A DNA stretch of 64,000 nt from Aurantiacibacter xanthus (GTDB lineage: Bacteria; Pseudomonadota; Alphaproteobacteria; Sphingomonadales; Sphingomonadaceae), in the NCBI RefSeq assembly GCF_003584015.1, contig NZ_QXFM01000007.1, forward strand, positions 1-64,000. Reading direction: 5' to 3'. Under the pieces are notes generated by a model. The model did no database searches. It was not told the DNA's origin and was given only the letters and a program-made list of their open reading frames with translations. Made by a program: the position numbers and the translations under genes. Below, piece by piece: positions 32,787-40,880 of this stretch; within the stretch, counting starts at the first letter, position 1, and every line of letters begins with the position of its first letter.

Positions 32787-33259
32787 CGCTGCGGCTCATC
32801 GAGTTTCCGGCCCTCGTCCTGCGGCTCGACCAGCCGCAGCAGCGTGAGCACGATCAGGCTGATCACCGTGGCAATCGCGACCAGCGGCCACTGGCCCGCA
32901 CCGCAGGCAATCCCCACTACCGCGGCCAGCCAAAGATGCGCAGCCGTCGTCAGATTATGGACCTGCCCGCCGCTGAAGACGATCAATCCCGCGCCGATGA
33001 TACCGATGAAAGCGCCCACGCCTTCGTAAACTCGCAAGGGGTCCATCCGCTCTCCGCCAATTTGCAAGTAGAGCGCCACGATCGAAACGGTCATGGCCGC
33101 AGCCGCGAAGCACACGAGACCATGCGTTCTCAGACCAGCCGCATGCCCGCGCAGTTCGCGGTCTAGCCCCAGCAGCAGGCCGAGCACTGCTGCGACACCA
33201 AGGCGCGAGAGCAGGTCCAGGTCGAGCCAATGGGTGATTACGGGATCGTTGAGCGACAT
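32783..33259 (-). CDS. MgtC/SapB family membrane protein
   Basis: This protein of 158 residues has four to five membrane helices: LGVAAVLGLLLGLDRELRGHAAGLRTHGLVCFAAAAMTVSI contains the MgtC signature (R-x3-G-x2-TH). GAFIGIIGAGLIVF and LTTAAHLWLAAVVGIACGAGQWPLVAI follow. Family members affect Mg2+ or phosphate adaptation and F-ATPase. It lies between ku and ligD: 3 bases after ku and a 4-base overlap with ligD. The position inside a DNA-repair operon is unusual; there is no known role for MgtC in end joining. Confidence 0.9.
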   Translation of the reverse strand: MSLNDPVITHWLDLDLLSRLGVAAVLGLLLGLDRELRGHAAGLRTHGLVCFAAAAMTVSIVALYLQIGGERMDPLRVYEGVGAFIGIIGAGLIVFSGGQVHNLTTAAHLWLAAVVGIACGAGQWPLVAIATVISLIVLTLLRLVEPQDEGRKLDEPQR

Positions 33260-33262
33260 GGC

Positions 33263-34105
33263 TCAGGCGGTCTTCTTGCGCGCCGAGGCCTTGCTGCGCG
33301 ACTTGGCCGGGGCCTTCTTTTCTCCCACCGACTTCTTGAGCGCGGCCATCAGGTCGATCACATTGCCGCCTTCTCCCTCGCCCTTGTCGGTATCTTCGAT
33401 AATCGCCTTGCCGCTCTTCGACTTGGCCTTCTTGTCAATCAGCTTCCGCAGGGCATCGACATAGCGATCCTCGTAGTTGCTCGCATCGAACGGCGCGCTT
33501 TTCTGATCGATCAGCGTCTTCGCAAGGTCGAGCAGTTCCTTCTTTGGTTTGCCATCGTCGATCTCGGCGAAGAAGGCTTGGCCCTTGCGCACCTCGTCGG
33601 CATAGCGCAGCGTTTCGAGCAGCAGCCCCTTGCCGCAAGGCTTGATGGCCACCAGCTTCTCGCTGCCGCGCACCGACAACTGGCCCAGCGCCACCTTGCC
33701 CGTCTGCCGCAAGGCTTCGCGTAGAACGATAAAGGCTTCCTCGGCCAGATCGTCCTTCGGCGCGACATAGTATGGCTTCTCGAAATAAAGCGGATCGATC
33801 TCGCAGGCATCGACAAACTGGACCAGTTCCAGCGTCTTGCGGCTCTCAATCTTGACCGCCTCGATCTCTTCATCCTCAAGCAGGACATATTCGTCCTTGG
33901 CGACCTGATAGCCCTTGATGATCTCGTCGCGATCGACCGGGCCGACGCCGGGCACCACTTTCTCATAATGGACGCGCTTGCCGCTCGGCTCGTGGATCTG
34001 GTTGAAGCGGATCTTGGCGCCGGACTTGCTGGCCGGATAGATTTCGACGGGAATTGAGACCAGCGCCAGCCTGATCTGGCCTTGCCAGTATGCGCGTGCT
34101 GCCAT
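33263..34105 (-). CDS. ku: Ku protein (non-homologous end joining)
   Basis: This 280-residue DNA-end-binding homodimer recruits LigD to double-strand breaks. The start MAARAYWQGQIRLALVSIPVEIYPAS and the body (FNQIHEPSGKRVHYEKVVPG, GYQVAKDEYVLLEDEEI) are typical bacterial Ku; the C-terminus is a Lys-rich tail (KKAPAKSRSKASARKK) thought to bind DNA. The ORF is open to 34369, but the ATG at 34105 fits all relatives. It is the first gene of the repair operon. Confidence 0.95.
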   Translation of the reverse strand: MAARAYWQGQIRLALVSIPVEIYPASKSGAKIRFNQIHEPSGKRVHYEKVVPGVGPVDRDEIIKGYQVAKDEYVLLEDEEIEAVKIESRKTLELVQFVDACEIDPLYFEKPYYVAPKDDLAEEAFIVLREALRQTGKVALGQLSVRGSEKLVAIKPCGKGLLLETLRYADEVRKGQAFFAEIDDGKPKKELLDLAKTLIDQKSAPFDASNYEDRYVDALRKLIDKKAKSKSGKAIIEDTDKGEGEGGNVIDLMAALKKSVGEKKAPAKSRSKASARKKTA

Positions 34106-34203
34106 TTGCCAAACTCCTGGTTCCTCTGCTCGGTCAGCGCGCGAACATGGCGTTGGGTTCCTTGAGGCGTTGAACCAATCGGCGTCCGGGTCGTTGCCGT
34201 TGT

Positions 34204-34398
34204 ATGAGCACCAACCCACAGCCCGAGCCCGAACTTCCCACCCCGCAGGCGCCGCCGGAGACGCCACCCGCCCCTCCCGAGCGCCGCGAACCGGTGCCCG
34301 AGCGGCCCGATGAGATCGAACCGGTAACCCCCGATGTCGATCGCCCGGATCGCAGCCCCGATGAAACACCGCCCGATCTCGTCAGCGACAAGGGCTGA
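34204..34398 (+). CDS. Proline-rich small protein, 64 residues
   Basis: The sequence is dominated by Pro and acidic residues (MSTNPQPEPELPTPQAPPET at the start, TPDVDRPDRSPDETPPDLV near the end), so it is probably disordered. Similar Pro/Glu-rich short proteins occur in sphingomonads near stress genes. It is transcribed divergently from ku. No strong ribosome site is visible, which keeps confidence moderate. No function known. Confidence 0.5.
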   Translation: MSTNPQPEPELPTPQAPPETPPAPPERREPVPERPDEIEPVTPDVDRPDRSPDETPPDLVSDKG

Positions 34399-34497
34399 AA
34401 TCGAAATGGTCGTGGCAGCGGCGCGGCTCCAGCGCGGGCTCCGGAACCTCGACCGCCGCCCGAACGTCGTGTTCAGGAAGCCACAAGGAGAAGCACC

Positions 34498-34644
34498 ATG
34501 GGCGAATATGAACCAGACGATTCACGCAATGTGACGAAGAAACCTTCCAAGACGCTAATTGAACCCGAGCGCACGGGCCCACGCGAGGGGGAAACCCGCA
34601 AACCGACCGATCCAAAGAAGAGTGGCGGCAAGAACGATACGTGA
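34498..34644 (+). CDS. Small charged hypothetical protein, 48 residues
   Basis: The ATG at 34498 follows AAGGAGAAG at a good distance. The product, MGEYEPDDSRNVTKKPS and onward to KSGGKNDT, is hydrophilic and rich in Lys, Glu, Pro and Gly, and is probably unfolded. It is too short for ordinary gene calling. I know no family; the ribosome site is the main support. Confidence 0.6.
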   Translation: MGEYEPDDSRNVTKKPSKTLIEPERTGPREGETRKPTDPKKSGGKNDT

Positions 34645-34723
34645 GCTGCAGCCGACATCGCCGGTGGATTAAAGATCTGCTGTTTGAAGCAAAAACCGGG
34701 ACATCCGAGGGGAGCCAAGCGTC

Positions 34724-35230
34724 ATGCTGTTTGACGATATAGCGAACCTGATCCGAACGCTCGTACTAGGCGTCTGCTCTTACGGTTCATTGATCGTCGC
34801 CCTTCATTTGAGCGGCAAGCGCACCCTAGCCAAGCTGAACGCCTTCGACCTTGTGGTAACCGTCGCGCTCGGCTCGACGCTTGCGACAATTCTGCTCAGC
34901 AAGGATGTGACCTTAGCGCAAGGTGCGCTTGCGCTCGTGTCGCTGGTGCTGCTGCAATATGTTATTGCCTGGCTTTCGGTTCGCTTCGATACGATCGAAC
35001 GTCTCGCGAAGTCCGAGCCGGCCGTGTTGTTGCGCGATGGAAAGATTATCGATGACGCGCTCCGGAGAGAACGGGTGACAGTGGACGAGATCAAGGCCGC
35101 GCTGCGAGGTGAGGGCCTTGGAGATTTCCAGCTGGCGGCGCTCGTCGTGCTCGAGACCGATGGCAGCCTTAGTGTTGTGCCCAAAAGCTCGGCGGGCTCT
35201 CGCTCCACCTTTCCATCGCCTGTACAGTGA
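34724..35230 (+). CDS. DUF421 (YetF-like) membrane protein
   Basis: This 168-residue protein has three N-terminal membrane helices (about 5-85) followed by the soluble DUF421 domain (EPAVLLRDGKIIDDALRRERVTVDEIKAALRGEG and AALVVLETDGSLSVVPK). GAGGGGAG precedes the ATG. Family members such as YetF or YdfS are of unknown biochemical role, linked to sporulation in bacilli and to stress elsewhere. It stands alone here. Confidence 0.9.
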   Translation: MLFDDIANLIRTLVLGVCSYGSLIVALHLSGKRTLAKLNAFDLVVTVALGSTLATILLSKDVTLAQGALALVSLVLLQYVIAWLSVRFDTIERLAKSEPAVLLRDGKIIDDALRRERVTVDEIKAALRGEGLGDFQLAALVVLETDGSLSVVPKSSAGSRSTFPSPVQ

Positions 35231-35301
35231 GGCGCGCACCTCGATCTTAGGTTGCTCCCAACCGCCTCGGAACATCGTCAAAAGTCGTCCGTTGCCTTGG
35301 C

Positions 35302-35910
35302 ATGTCTTTAAAAGCTCTCGCTCTCAATTGCACCCTCAAGGCTGACCCCGACGAGGCTTCTTCCACCGACTCCATGATTTCAGTCCTGAAGGATGCCTTC
35401 GCGGACCATGGTGTGGAAGTGACGCGCACGGTGCGCGTGGCTGCTCTCGACATTAAGCCCGGCGTTACTTCGGACGAAGGAGAAGGCGACGATTGGCCTG
35501 CCTTGCGTGAAGAACTGCTTGCTCATGACATCCTGATCTTTGGTGGACCGATCTGGATGGGACAGGTTGGCAGCGTTGCCAAGCGGGTGCTGGAGCGCCT
35601 CGACGCCTTTCTTGGCGAGACCGACGAGCAGGGGCGCATGCCCAGCTATTCGATGGTCGCGGTAGCGGCGATCGTCGGCAACGAGGACGGTGCGCACTTC
35701 AGCTCGGCGCAACTGTTCCAGTCGCTCAATGATGTTGGCTTTACGATCCCCGCCGTGGCCAACTGCTACTGGGTGGGCGAGGCCATGGGCTCGGCTGATT
35801 TCAAAGACCTCGAAAAGGTGCCGGAAAAGGTGACCAAGACCGCCGCGATGGTCGCGGGCAATGCCGCGCACCTCGCAGGGGTTCTGAAGGCATCGCCCTA
35901 CCCCGGTTGA
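35302..35910 (+). CDS. Flavodoxin-like NAD(P)H-dependent FMN oxidoreductase
   Basis: This 202-residue protein has the flavodoxin/NADPH-dependent FMN reductase fold. ALALNCTLKADPDEASSTDSM is the phosphate-binding start, and ILIFGGPIWMGQVGSVAKRVLERLDAF gives the isoalloxazine-side loop. The family reduces quinones, nitro compounds or other electron acceptors with a flavin; no substrate is evident. It lies 37 bases upstream of the broken fumC in the same direction, so the two may share a transcript. Confidence 0.85.
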   Translation: MSLKALALNCTLKADPDEASSTDSMISVLKDAFADHGVEVTRTVRVAALDIKPGVTSDEGEGDDWPALREELLAHDILIFGGPIWMGQVGSVAKRVLERLDAFLGETDEQGRMPSYSMVAVAAIVGNEDGAHFSSAQLFQSLNDVGFTIPAVANCYWVGEAMGSADFKDLEKVPEKVTKTAAMVAGNAAHLAGVLKASPYPG

Positions 35911-35947
35911 CGCGCTCCGGCCGGATGGTGCGGCAACGGAGAACTGT

Positions 35948-37330
35948 ATGACGGACACGCGCACGGAATCCGACAGTCTGGGGCCGGTAGAGGTACCCGC
36001 CGGGAGCTATTGGGGCGCGCAGACCCAGCGCAGCATGAGCAATTTTTTCTTTCCCCCGCAAGAGTGGCTGCCACTTTCGATCATTCATTCCTTGGCGATG
36101 ATCAAGCTGGCGGCATCGCGGGTGAATCGCGCTCACGGCCTCCGGGCTGAACTGGCCGATGCCATCGAAACCGCTGCCCGTGAGGTGATCGAAGGGCGCC
36201 ATGACGAGCAGTTCCCTCTCGCGATCTGGCAGACTGGCAGCGGGACGCACAGCAACATGAACGTCAACTAGGTGATTGCCAGTCGCGCCAACGAAATCCT
36301 TACCGGCACGCGCGGCGGCAAGCATCCGGTTCACCCCAACGATCATGTCAACAAGAGCCAGTCTTCCAACGACAGTTTCCCGACCGCGCTCCACATTGCG
36401 GCCACGCAGGCGCTGGCCACACGATTGCTGCCCGCGCTGGACGGGCTGCGGGACGCGCTTTCAGCCAAGGCGTGCGAGTGGGACGACATCGTCAAGATCG
36501 GGCGAACCCATTTGCAGGATGCCACCCCGCTTACGCTCGGCCAGGAGTTTTCAGCCTATGTCGCGCAGCTGGACGGCAATCGCACCACAATAACCTTCGC
36601 GGCGAAGGATGTGAAACTGTTGGCGCAGGGTGGAACGGCGGTGGGAACCGGCCTCAATGCGCCGGAAGGCTTTGCAGCTGCGATGGCTGCTGAATTGTCA
36701 GCGATAACCGGCTACGACTTTGAGCCTGCGCCCAACCCGTTCGAGGCGCTCGCCTCCAACGATGCGCTCGTGCGGCTTGGGGGCGCGCTGGGTGCACTGG
36801 CCGTCTCGCTAACAAAGATCGCCAACGACATTCGGTGGCTCGCCTCCGGGCCCCGGTCGGGATTGGGGGAGCTGCGCCTTCCTGCCAACGAGCCCGGAAG
36901 TTCGATCATGCCCGGCAAGGTCAACCCGTCGACATGCGAGATGCTGACCATGGTTGCGGCTCAGGTTATCGCCAACCAGCACGCAGCCAGCCTCGGGGGT
37001 ATGCAGGGAGCGTTCGAGCTCAACGTGTTCAAGCCCATGATCGGGGCTGCCGTAACCAGATCCATCAATCTTCTCGCTACGGGTATGGAGAGCTTTTCCG
37101 AACGATGCGTCGAGGGAATGGAAGCTAACCGGGAGCGAATAGCGCATCTGGTTGATCAATCGCTCATGCTGGTGACCGCGCTCGCGCCCGAGATCGGCTA
37201 TGACCAAGCGGCCAAAATAGCCAAGCATGCACACGATGAAGGGCTCAGCTTGCGCGAGGCTGCAATCGCGCTCGAGGTTGTTGACGCGGCGACATTCGAT
37301 CAGCTTGTAAGGCCTGAGCGCATGACCTGA
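35948..37330 (+). pseudogene. fumC: Class II fumarate hydratase gene with an in-frame amber codon
   Basis: One reading frame from 35948 to 37330 encodes a nearly full FumC (about 460 residues). A TAG at 36269-36271 falls where relatives have the Glu of SNMNVNEVIANRA. The downstream half is otherwise intact, including [16 protein letters not shown] and the active-site SIMPGKVNP loop. A single G-to-T change would account for it. The product would be a 107-residue stub unless the stop is suppressed or is a sequencing error. A second, rotten copy of its 5' region lies at 21821-22037. A functional fumarase presumably exists elsewhere in the genome. Confidence 0.88.
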
Positions 37331-37760
37331 GCAAAGCTGTGATTTGGATTTGCTAACAGCGGTATAATCACGTTCACTTTGCGAATTGTAACGAATGCGG
37401 ATCAAAGTTCGCAATCGGCGTGGGAAACTGACACGCCCGTTTGCCGTCAAAACTACCTTTATCTGATCTTGCGCCTCAAGAAGGACCTTTCCGGATCGTC
37501 GTTGCTGGCCGATGTTCAGCGACGATACCCTTTACGGAATGCATCAAAAGCATGTGATCACTTCTGTGCTGTGCTCCATTGTGCAAACACAGAATTTACT
37601 GGGTCTATCTAATAAAAATTGATGTGAATACATTCCGTCAAGTAATTTCTTTATAATATTTTTTCTTCAATCTTAATCAGCGAGACGCTGTTACGAATGC
37701 GCGCTCGACGGAAAGAACGGACGGCCACCTCCCAATTCGTGTGGCGAGGTGGCCGCTTCC
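37331..37760. other. AT-rich gap between fumC and the integrase
   Basis: No gene, RNA or convincing terminator could be found in these 430 bases. From about 37600 to 37690 the GC content drops sharply (TAATAAAAATTGATG, TTTATAATATTTTTTC). I found no copy of the tRNA-Met 3' end here, so it is not an obvious attachment site. Confidence 0.5.
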
Positions 37761-38990
37761 TCAAAGAGGTGCGTCTAGTTCAGACGCCACCCCTGCCTTA
37801 CTTGCGATGGCAACCAAAAATTCCTCCCAGGCGGCAAACCCTTTCGCTCTCAGCCCGAACTCCATGTTCCTGTCGTAGATGCCCTCGAGACCTTTGCGTT
37901 TATGGTTGAGCATCAATTCTGCGATATCCCGATCGATACCAATTCGTCGGGCATGTGATCGAAACGTGCGACGCAGGTCATGGAAATGCCACCGGGGCAC
38001 TTCCATCCCGGCAAACCGCTCCATCCGGCTGTGAACCCTGTCCCGGGCCTTGAACCAACCGAACAGGTGCGGACCGTCTATGCGAGGAGATGCGAAAAGC
38101 CATTTCTGGTTGGTCTGCGCTAAACTGCGTCCCCATGGCCCTAATGCCACATAGTTAGCTTCACCATTCTTCGATCGTTCGGGCGGCAACGTCCAAACAC
38201 CATCTGCCATTTCACTCGCACGGGCTCCGAACAATTCGTTGCGCCTTGCGGCAGTCAGCAAGAGCAAAATGAAGCCTCGGCGATAGCTGCGCTCCTCATC
38301 GACGAGCGCCTGGAATAGCCAACCTAGTTCGTCCTCATTCAAAAAGCGTTTGTTCGCCTTCGGCCCCGTGCAAAACCAATTCGAGTTCAACGTCGGTGCG
38401 GGATGAGCCGTCAACTCGATTCCCGCCATCCGGCCCTCCCGCCCCGAACACCAACGCAGGAAGCAGCTCAATTCTCCGGCCATTTTGTTTGCGCGAACCT
38501 TCGACGCCTTTGCCTTGTCGTAGACGGCATCCCAGCACTCGTTCTCGGTGAGCTCTATGAGCGACCTCTTCCCGAGACGTGGATCGATGTCCCTCGTGAA
38601 GATTACGTCCTTGTCGTAGAGCGTGCGGGGTTTGAGAACCTTTCGGTCACCACGCCTCATCGCTTCCATGTAAATCGCATGAGCTTTCGCGACCGTCTGG
38701 GTCTTCCTTGCCTCCTCGATTCGCATGGCAACTCGGGGATCTTCCCCTCGCTCTACAGCGGCATTCAACCCGGTGGCCCACTCGCGCGCATCCGGAATAG
38801 TGTTAGCTGGATAGGTGCCAAGCGTGAGCTGCACGATCACCCCTGACTTCGCGATGCGCCTCCGATACGTCCAGGTCTTCTTACCGGCGGTGCTGACAAT
38901 CACACAAAGCCCGGCCACCAACGGATCAGAGCGCCTGCCCGAACGAAGCATATCAAGGCTCGAAGGATTGAAATTCTGGGCTTTTCCCAT
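37761..38990 (-). CDS. Tyrosine-type site-specific integrase
   Basis: This 409-residue phage or island integrase has an Arm-DNA-binding N-terminal domain (DUF4102-like, SGRRSDPLVAGLCVIVSTAGKKTW), a SAM-like core-binding domain, and the catalytic domain with Arg in LLTAARRNELFG, HDLRRTFRSH (His-x2-Arg) and the nucleophile Tyr in GIYDRN. MGKAQNFNP at 38990 has GAGGT upstream and is preferred over the longer start at 39029. It sits beside the 3' end of tRNA-Met, reading away from it, which is the classic arrangement for an island that uses that tRNA as its attachment site. Confidence 0.93.
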   Translation of the reverse strand: MGKAQNFNPSSLDMLRSGRRSDPLVAGLCVIVSTAGKKTWTYRRRIAKSGVIVQLTLGTYPANTIPDAREWATGLNAAVERGEDPRVAMRIEEARKTQTVAKAHAIYMEAMRRGDRKVLKPRTLYDKDVIFTRDIDPRLGKRSLIELTENECWDAVYDKAKASKVRANKMAGELSCFLRWCSGREGRMAGIELTAHPAPTLNSNWFCTGPKANKRFLNEDELGWLFQALVDEERSYRRGFILLLLTAARRNELFGARASEMADGVWTLPPERSKNGEANYVALGPWGRSLAQTNQKWLFASPRIDGPHLFGWFKARDRVHSRMERFAGMEVPRWHFHDLRRTFRSHARRIGIDRDIAELMLNHKRKGLEGIYDRNMEFGLRAKGFAAWEEFLVAIASKAGVASELDAPL

Positions 38991-39180
38991 GCCTACCTCG
39001 ATCAACACGAGGCGAGAAAACAATAGCACAAATCATAGCACAACAGACGTCCAAACCGGTCGAAAGCTGACCAGGTCTGTCCAACTCAAGGACGCATGCA
39101 TAAGGATGATTGCGACCATCTCCAACACCTCAATGCGGCGGAAAACCGCCATTTTGCGAGGCTTGAGATGATTCGCGAAA

Positions 39181-39257
39181 TGGTAGCGGAGGAGGGACTC
39201 GAACCCCCGACACGCGGATTATGATTCCGCTGCTCTAACCGGCTGAGCTACTCCGCC
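39181..39257 (-). tRNA. tRNA-Met (anticodon CAT)
   Basis: On the minus strand the gene starts GGCGGAGTAGCTCAGC and ends with an encoded CCA. The anticodon stem GCGGA/TCCGC encloses a loop ATCATAA with anticodon CAT, and the T-arm GTCGGGGGTTCGAGTCCC is canonical. It is an elongator-type Met (or a CAT precursor). It marks the right border of the accessory region. Confidence 0.95.
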
Positions 39258-39362
39258 ATACCATGGTTGCCATGCCGGTTCGCGGTGCGAACACGCTGGC
39301 AAGGCGCGCCCTTTAGGTCGCCCTGAGGCGGCGGTCAACCCCGCCTTTTCGCTCTTTGCAAA

Positions 39363-39914
39363 TCAATCGTCGACCCGCGCCCGCCCCCGGAACGCAAACT
39401 CGCGCACAAGCTCCCATGGACCGCCGCGATAGGCATGCAGCCCAAAGCCCCGAAAGGCGAACTCACGCGCTTGAATACGCGGCAAAAGCTCCGCCTGAAG
39501 CGCCTTGGCCGCCTCCAATGAGACCTTGTTCTGGATCGTCACATGCAGGCGCGGGCGATGCTCGTCCTGCGGCGTGAGCAGACCGTGGAAATGATCGGCC
39601 AATCGCTCCCACAGCGCCAGCATGGCCTCGCTCTCGATTCCCAGCGCCGTGCCCCGCCCCAGCTTCATCACACCGGTCAGACAGGCAGGCACCGGCGCAT
39701 GTTCGCGCGCCAGCCCCGCCAGCACCGCGCGCAGCTCCGCCTCGCAGCTCGGCGGCAGCGCGTGAAACAGCGTCACGTGTGCCTTGAGAAAATTACGCTC
39801 GGGTGGGAAATGCGCCTGCCGCAGCTGATCGGCGCGCGATTGCAGGCTTTCGGGCAGCAGCGCCGTAACGATCAACGGGGCCGGCAACGACTTGTCGGCC
39901 CCCTCCCCGCTCAC
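39363..39914 (-). CDS. 2'-5' RNA ligase family protein (2H phosphoesterase)
   Basis: This 183-residue protein carries two His-x-Thr motifs: HVTLFHAL in the N-terminal half and HVTIQNKV in the C-terminal half, the two lobes of the 2H phosphodiesterase/ThpR fold. These enzymes open cyclic phosphodiesters or ligate tRNA halves in vitro. The start overlaps the mltG stop by 4 bases. Confidence 0.85.
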   Translation of the reverse strand: MSGEGADKSLPAPLIVTALLPESLQSRADQLRQAHFPPERNFLKAHVTLFHALPPSCEAELRAVLAGLAREHAPVPACLTGVMKLGRGTALGIESEAMLALWERLADHFHGLLTPQDEHRPRLHVTIQNKVSLEAAKALQAELLPRIQAREFAFRGFGLHAYRGGPWELVREFAFRGRARVDD

Positions 39915-40879
39915 ATCTCGCCCCGCTCACGGCGCAGCGCGTACCACTTCTCGACGTTGGCATTGTGTTCGGCCAGCGTGTCGGCGAATGCATGGCCGCC
40001 CTTGCCGTCGGCCACCATGTAAAGCGCGCTGGTCTTCGCCGGGTTCAGCACCGCTGCGATGCTGGCGCGGCCCGGATTGGTGATCGGCGCCTTGGGCAGG
40101 CCCAGCATCGAATAGGTGTTGTAGTCGTTGATCGCGGCGATCTCCGACTGGCGAATGCGCCGACCCAGCGGTTTGCCCTTGGTGATGGGGTAGATGATCG
40201 TGGGATCGGCCTGCAGCATGATGCCCTGCCGCAGACGGTTGGAATAGAGCCCGGCGACCTTGGTCCGCTCTTCCGGCACGCCGGTTTCCTTCTCGACAAT
40301 GCCAGCGAGAATCAGCGCCTCGCGCGGGGTGCTGACGGCGATGTTCGGGCCGCGCTTTTCCCACTCCTCGGCCAGCGCCCTGGTCATCGCGGCCTGCATC
40401 CGGTCGAGTACCGCCTGCCGGCTTTCTCCGCGTTCGAAATCGTAGCTTTCGGGCAGCACCGAGCCCTCTGCGGGCACCGCGATCTCGCCGGTCAGCAGTG
40501 GCTCGGCCATCAGCTTTTCATGGACGAGAATCGAAGGCATCCCCTCAGGGATGGTCACGAAGCGGCGCACCACGTCGTTGCTTTGCAGCTTAGCGAGGAT
40601 TGCCGACCCGCTTGCACCTGCCGGAATCAGAAACTCGCCCGCCTTGATCGGAGCATCGCTGCCGAGCAGCTTGGCGCGCAGGGTAAAGGTTTCGGCCGAG
40701 GCGATCAGGCCTTCGTCTTCGAGCTTGTCCGCCACCGACGATAACGCGGCCCCCGACGGCACGATGAAGGAGGTCTCCTTCCCGACCGTCGAGGCGCCAT
40801 ACCAGCCCCAGGCGCCCCACCCGACGACAGCCACCGCAACCAGAACAGCGGCGAGCAGCAAACCGCCGAGCAGGCGCAT
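39911..40879 (-). CDS. mltG: Endolytic murein transglycosylase MltG
   Basis: This 322-residue enzyme is anchored by one N-terminal helix (LLGGLLLAAVLVAVAVVGWGAWGWYG), then a LysM-like segment and the YceG catalytic domain. The catalytic Glu sits in LAGIVEKETGVPEERTKVAGLYSNRLR, followed by LQADPTIIYPITKG. It cuts nascent peptidoglycan strands and thereby terminates glycan elongation. It starts one base after fabF and overlaps thpR; an acpP-fabF-mltG arrangement is common in proteobacteria. Confidence 0.95.
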   Translation of the reverse strand: MRLLGGLLLAAVLVAVAVVGWGAWGWYGASTVGKETSFIVPSGAALSSVADKLEDEGLIASAETFTLRAKLLGSDAPIKAGEFLIPAGASGSAILAKLQSNDVVRRFVTIPEGMPSILVHEKLMAEPLLTGEIAVPAEGSVLPESYDFERGESRQAVLDRMQAAMTRALAEEWEKRGPNIAVSTPREALILAGIVEKETGVPEERTKVAGLYSNRLRQGIMLQADPTIIYPITKGKPLGRRIRQSEIAAINDYNTYSMLGLPKAPITNPGRASIAAVLNPAKTSALYMVADGKGGHAFADTLAEHNANVEKWYALRRERGEM

Positions 40880-40880
40880 G

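Noticed and set aside
35948..37330. Two separate genes split at 36271
   Set aside because: The second half has no proper start (GTG after the stop without a ribosome site) and both halves lie in one frame and align to one fumarase.
37331..37760. Left attachment site for the island integrase
   Set aside because: I looked for a copy of the tRNA-Met 3' end in this gap and across the left half and saw none.
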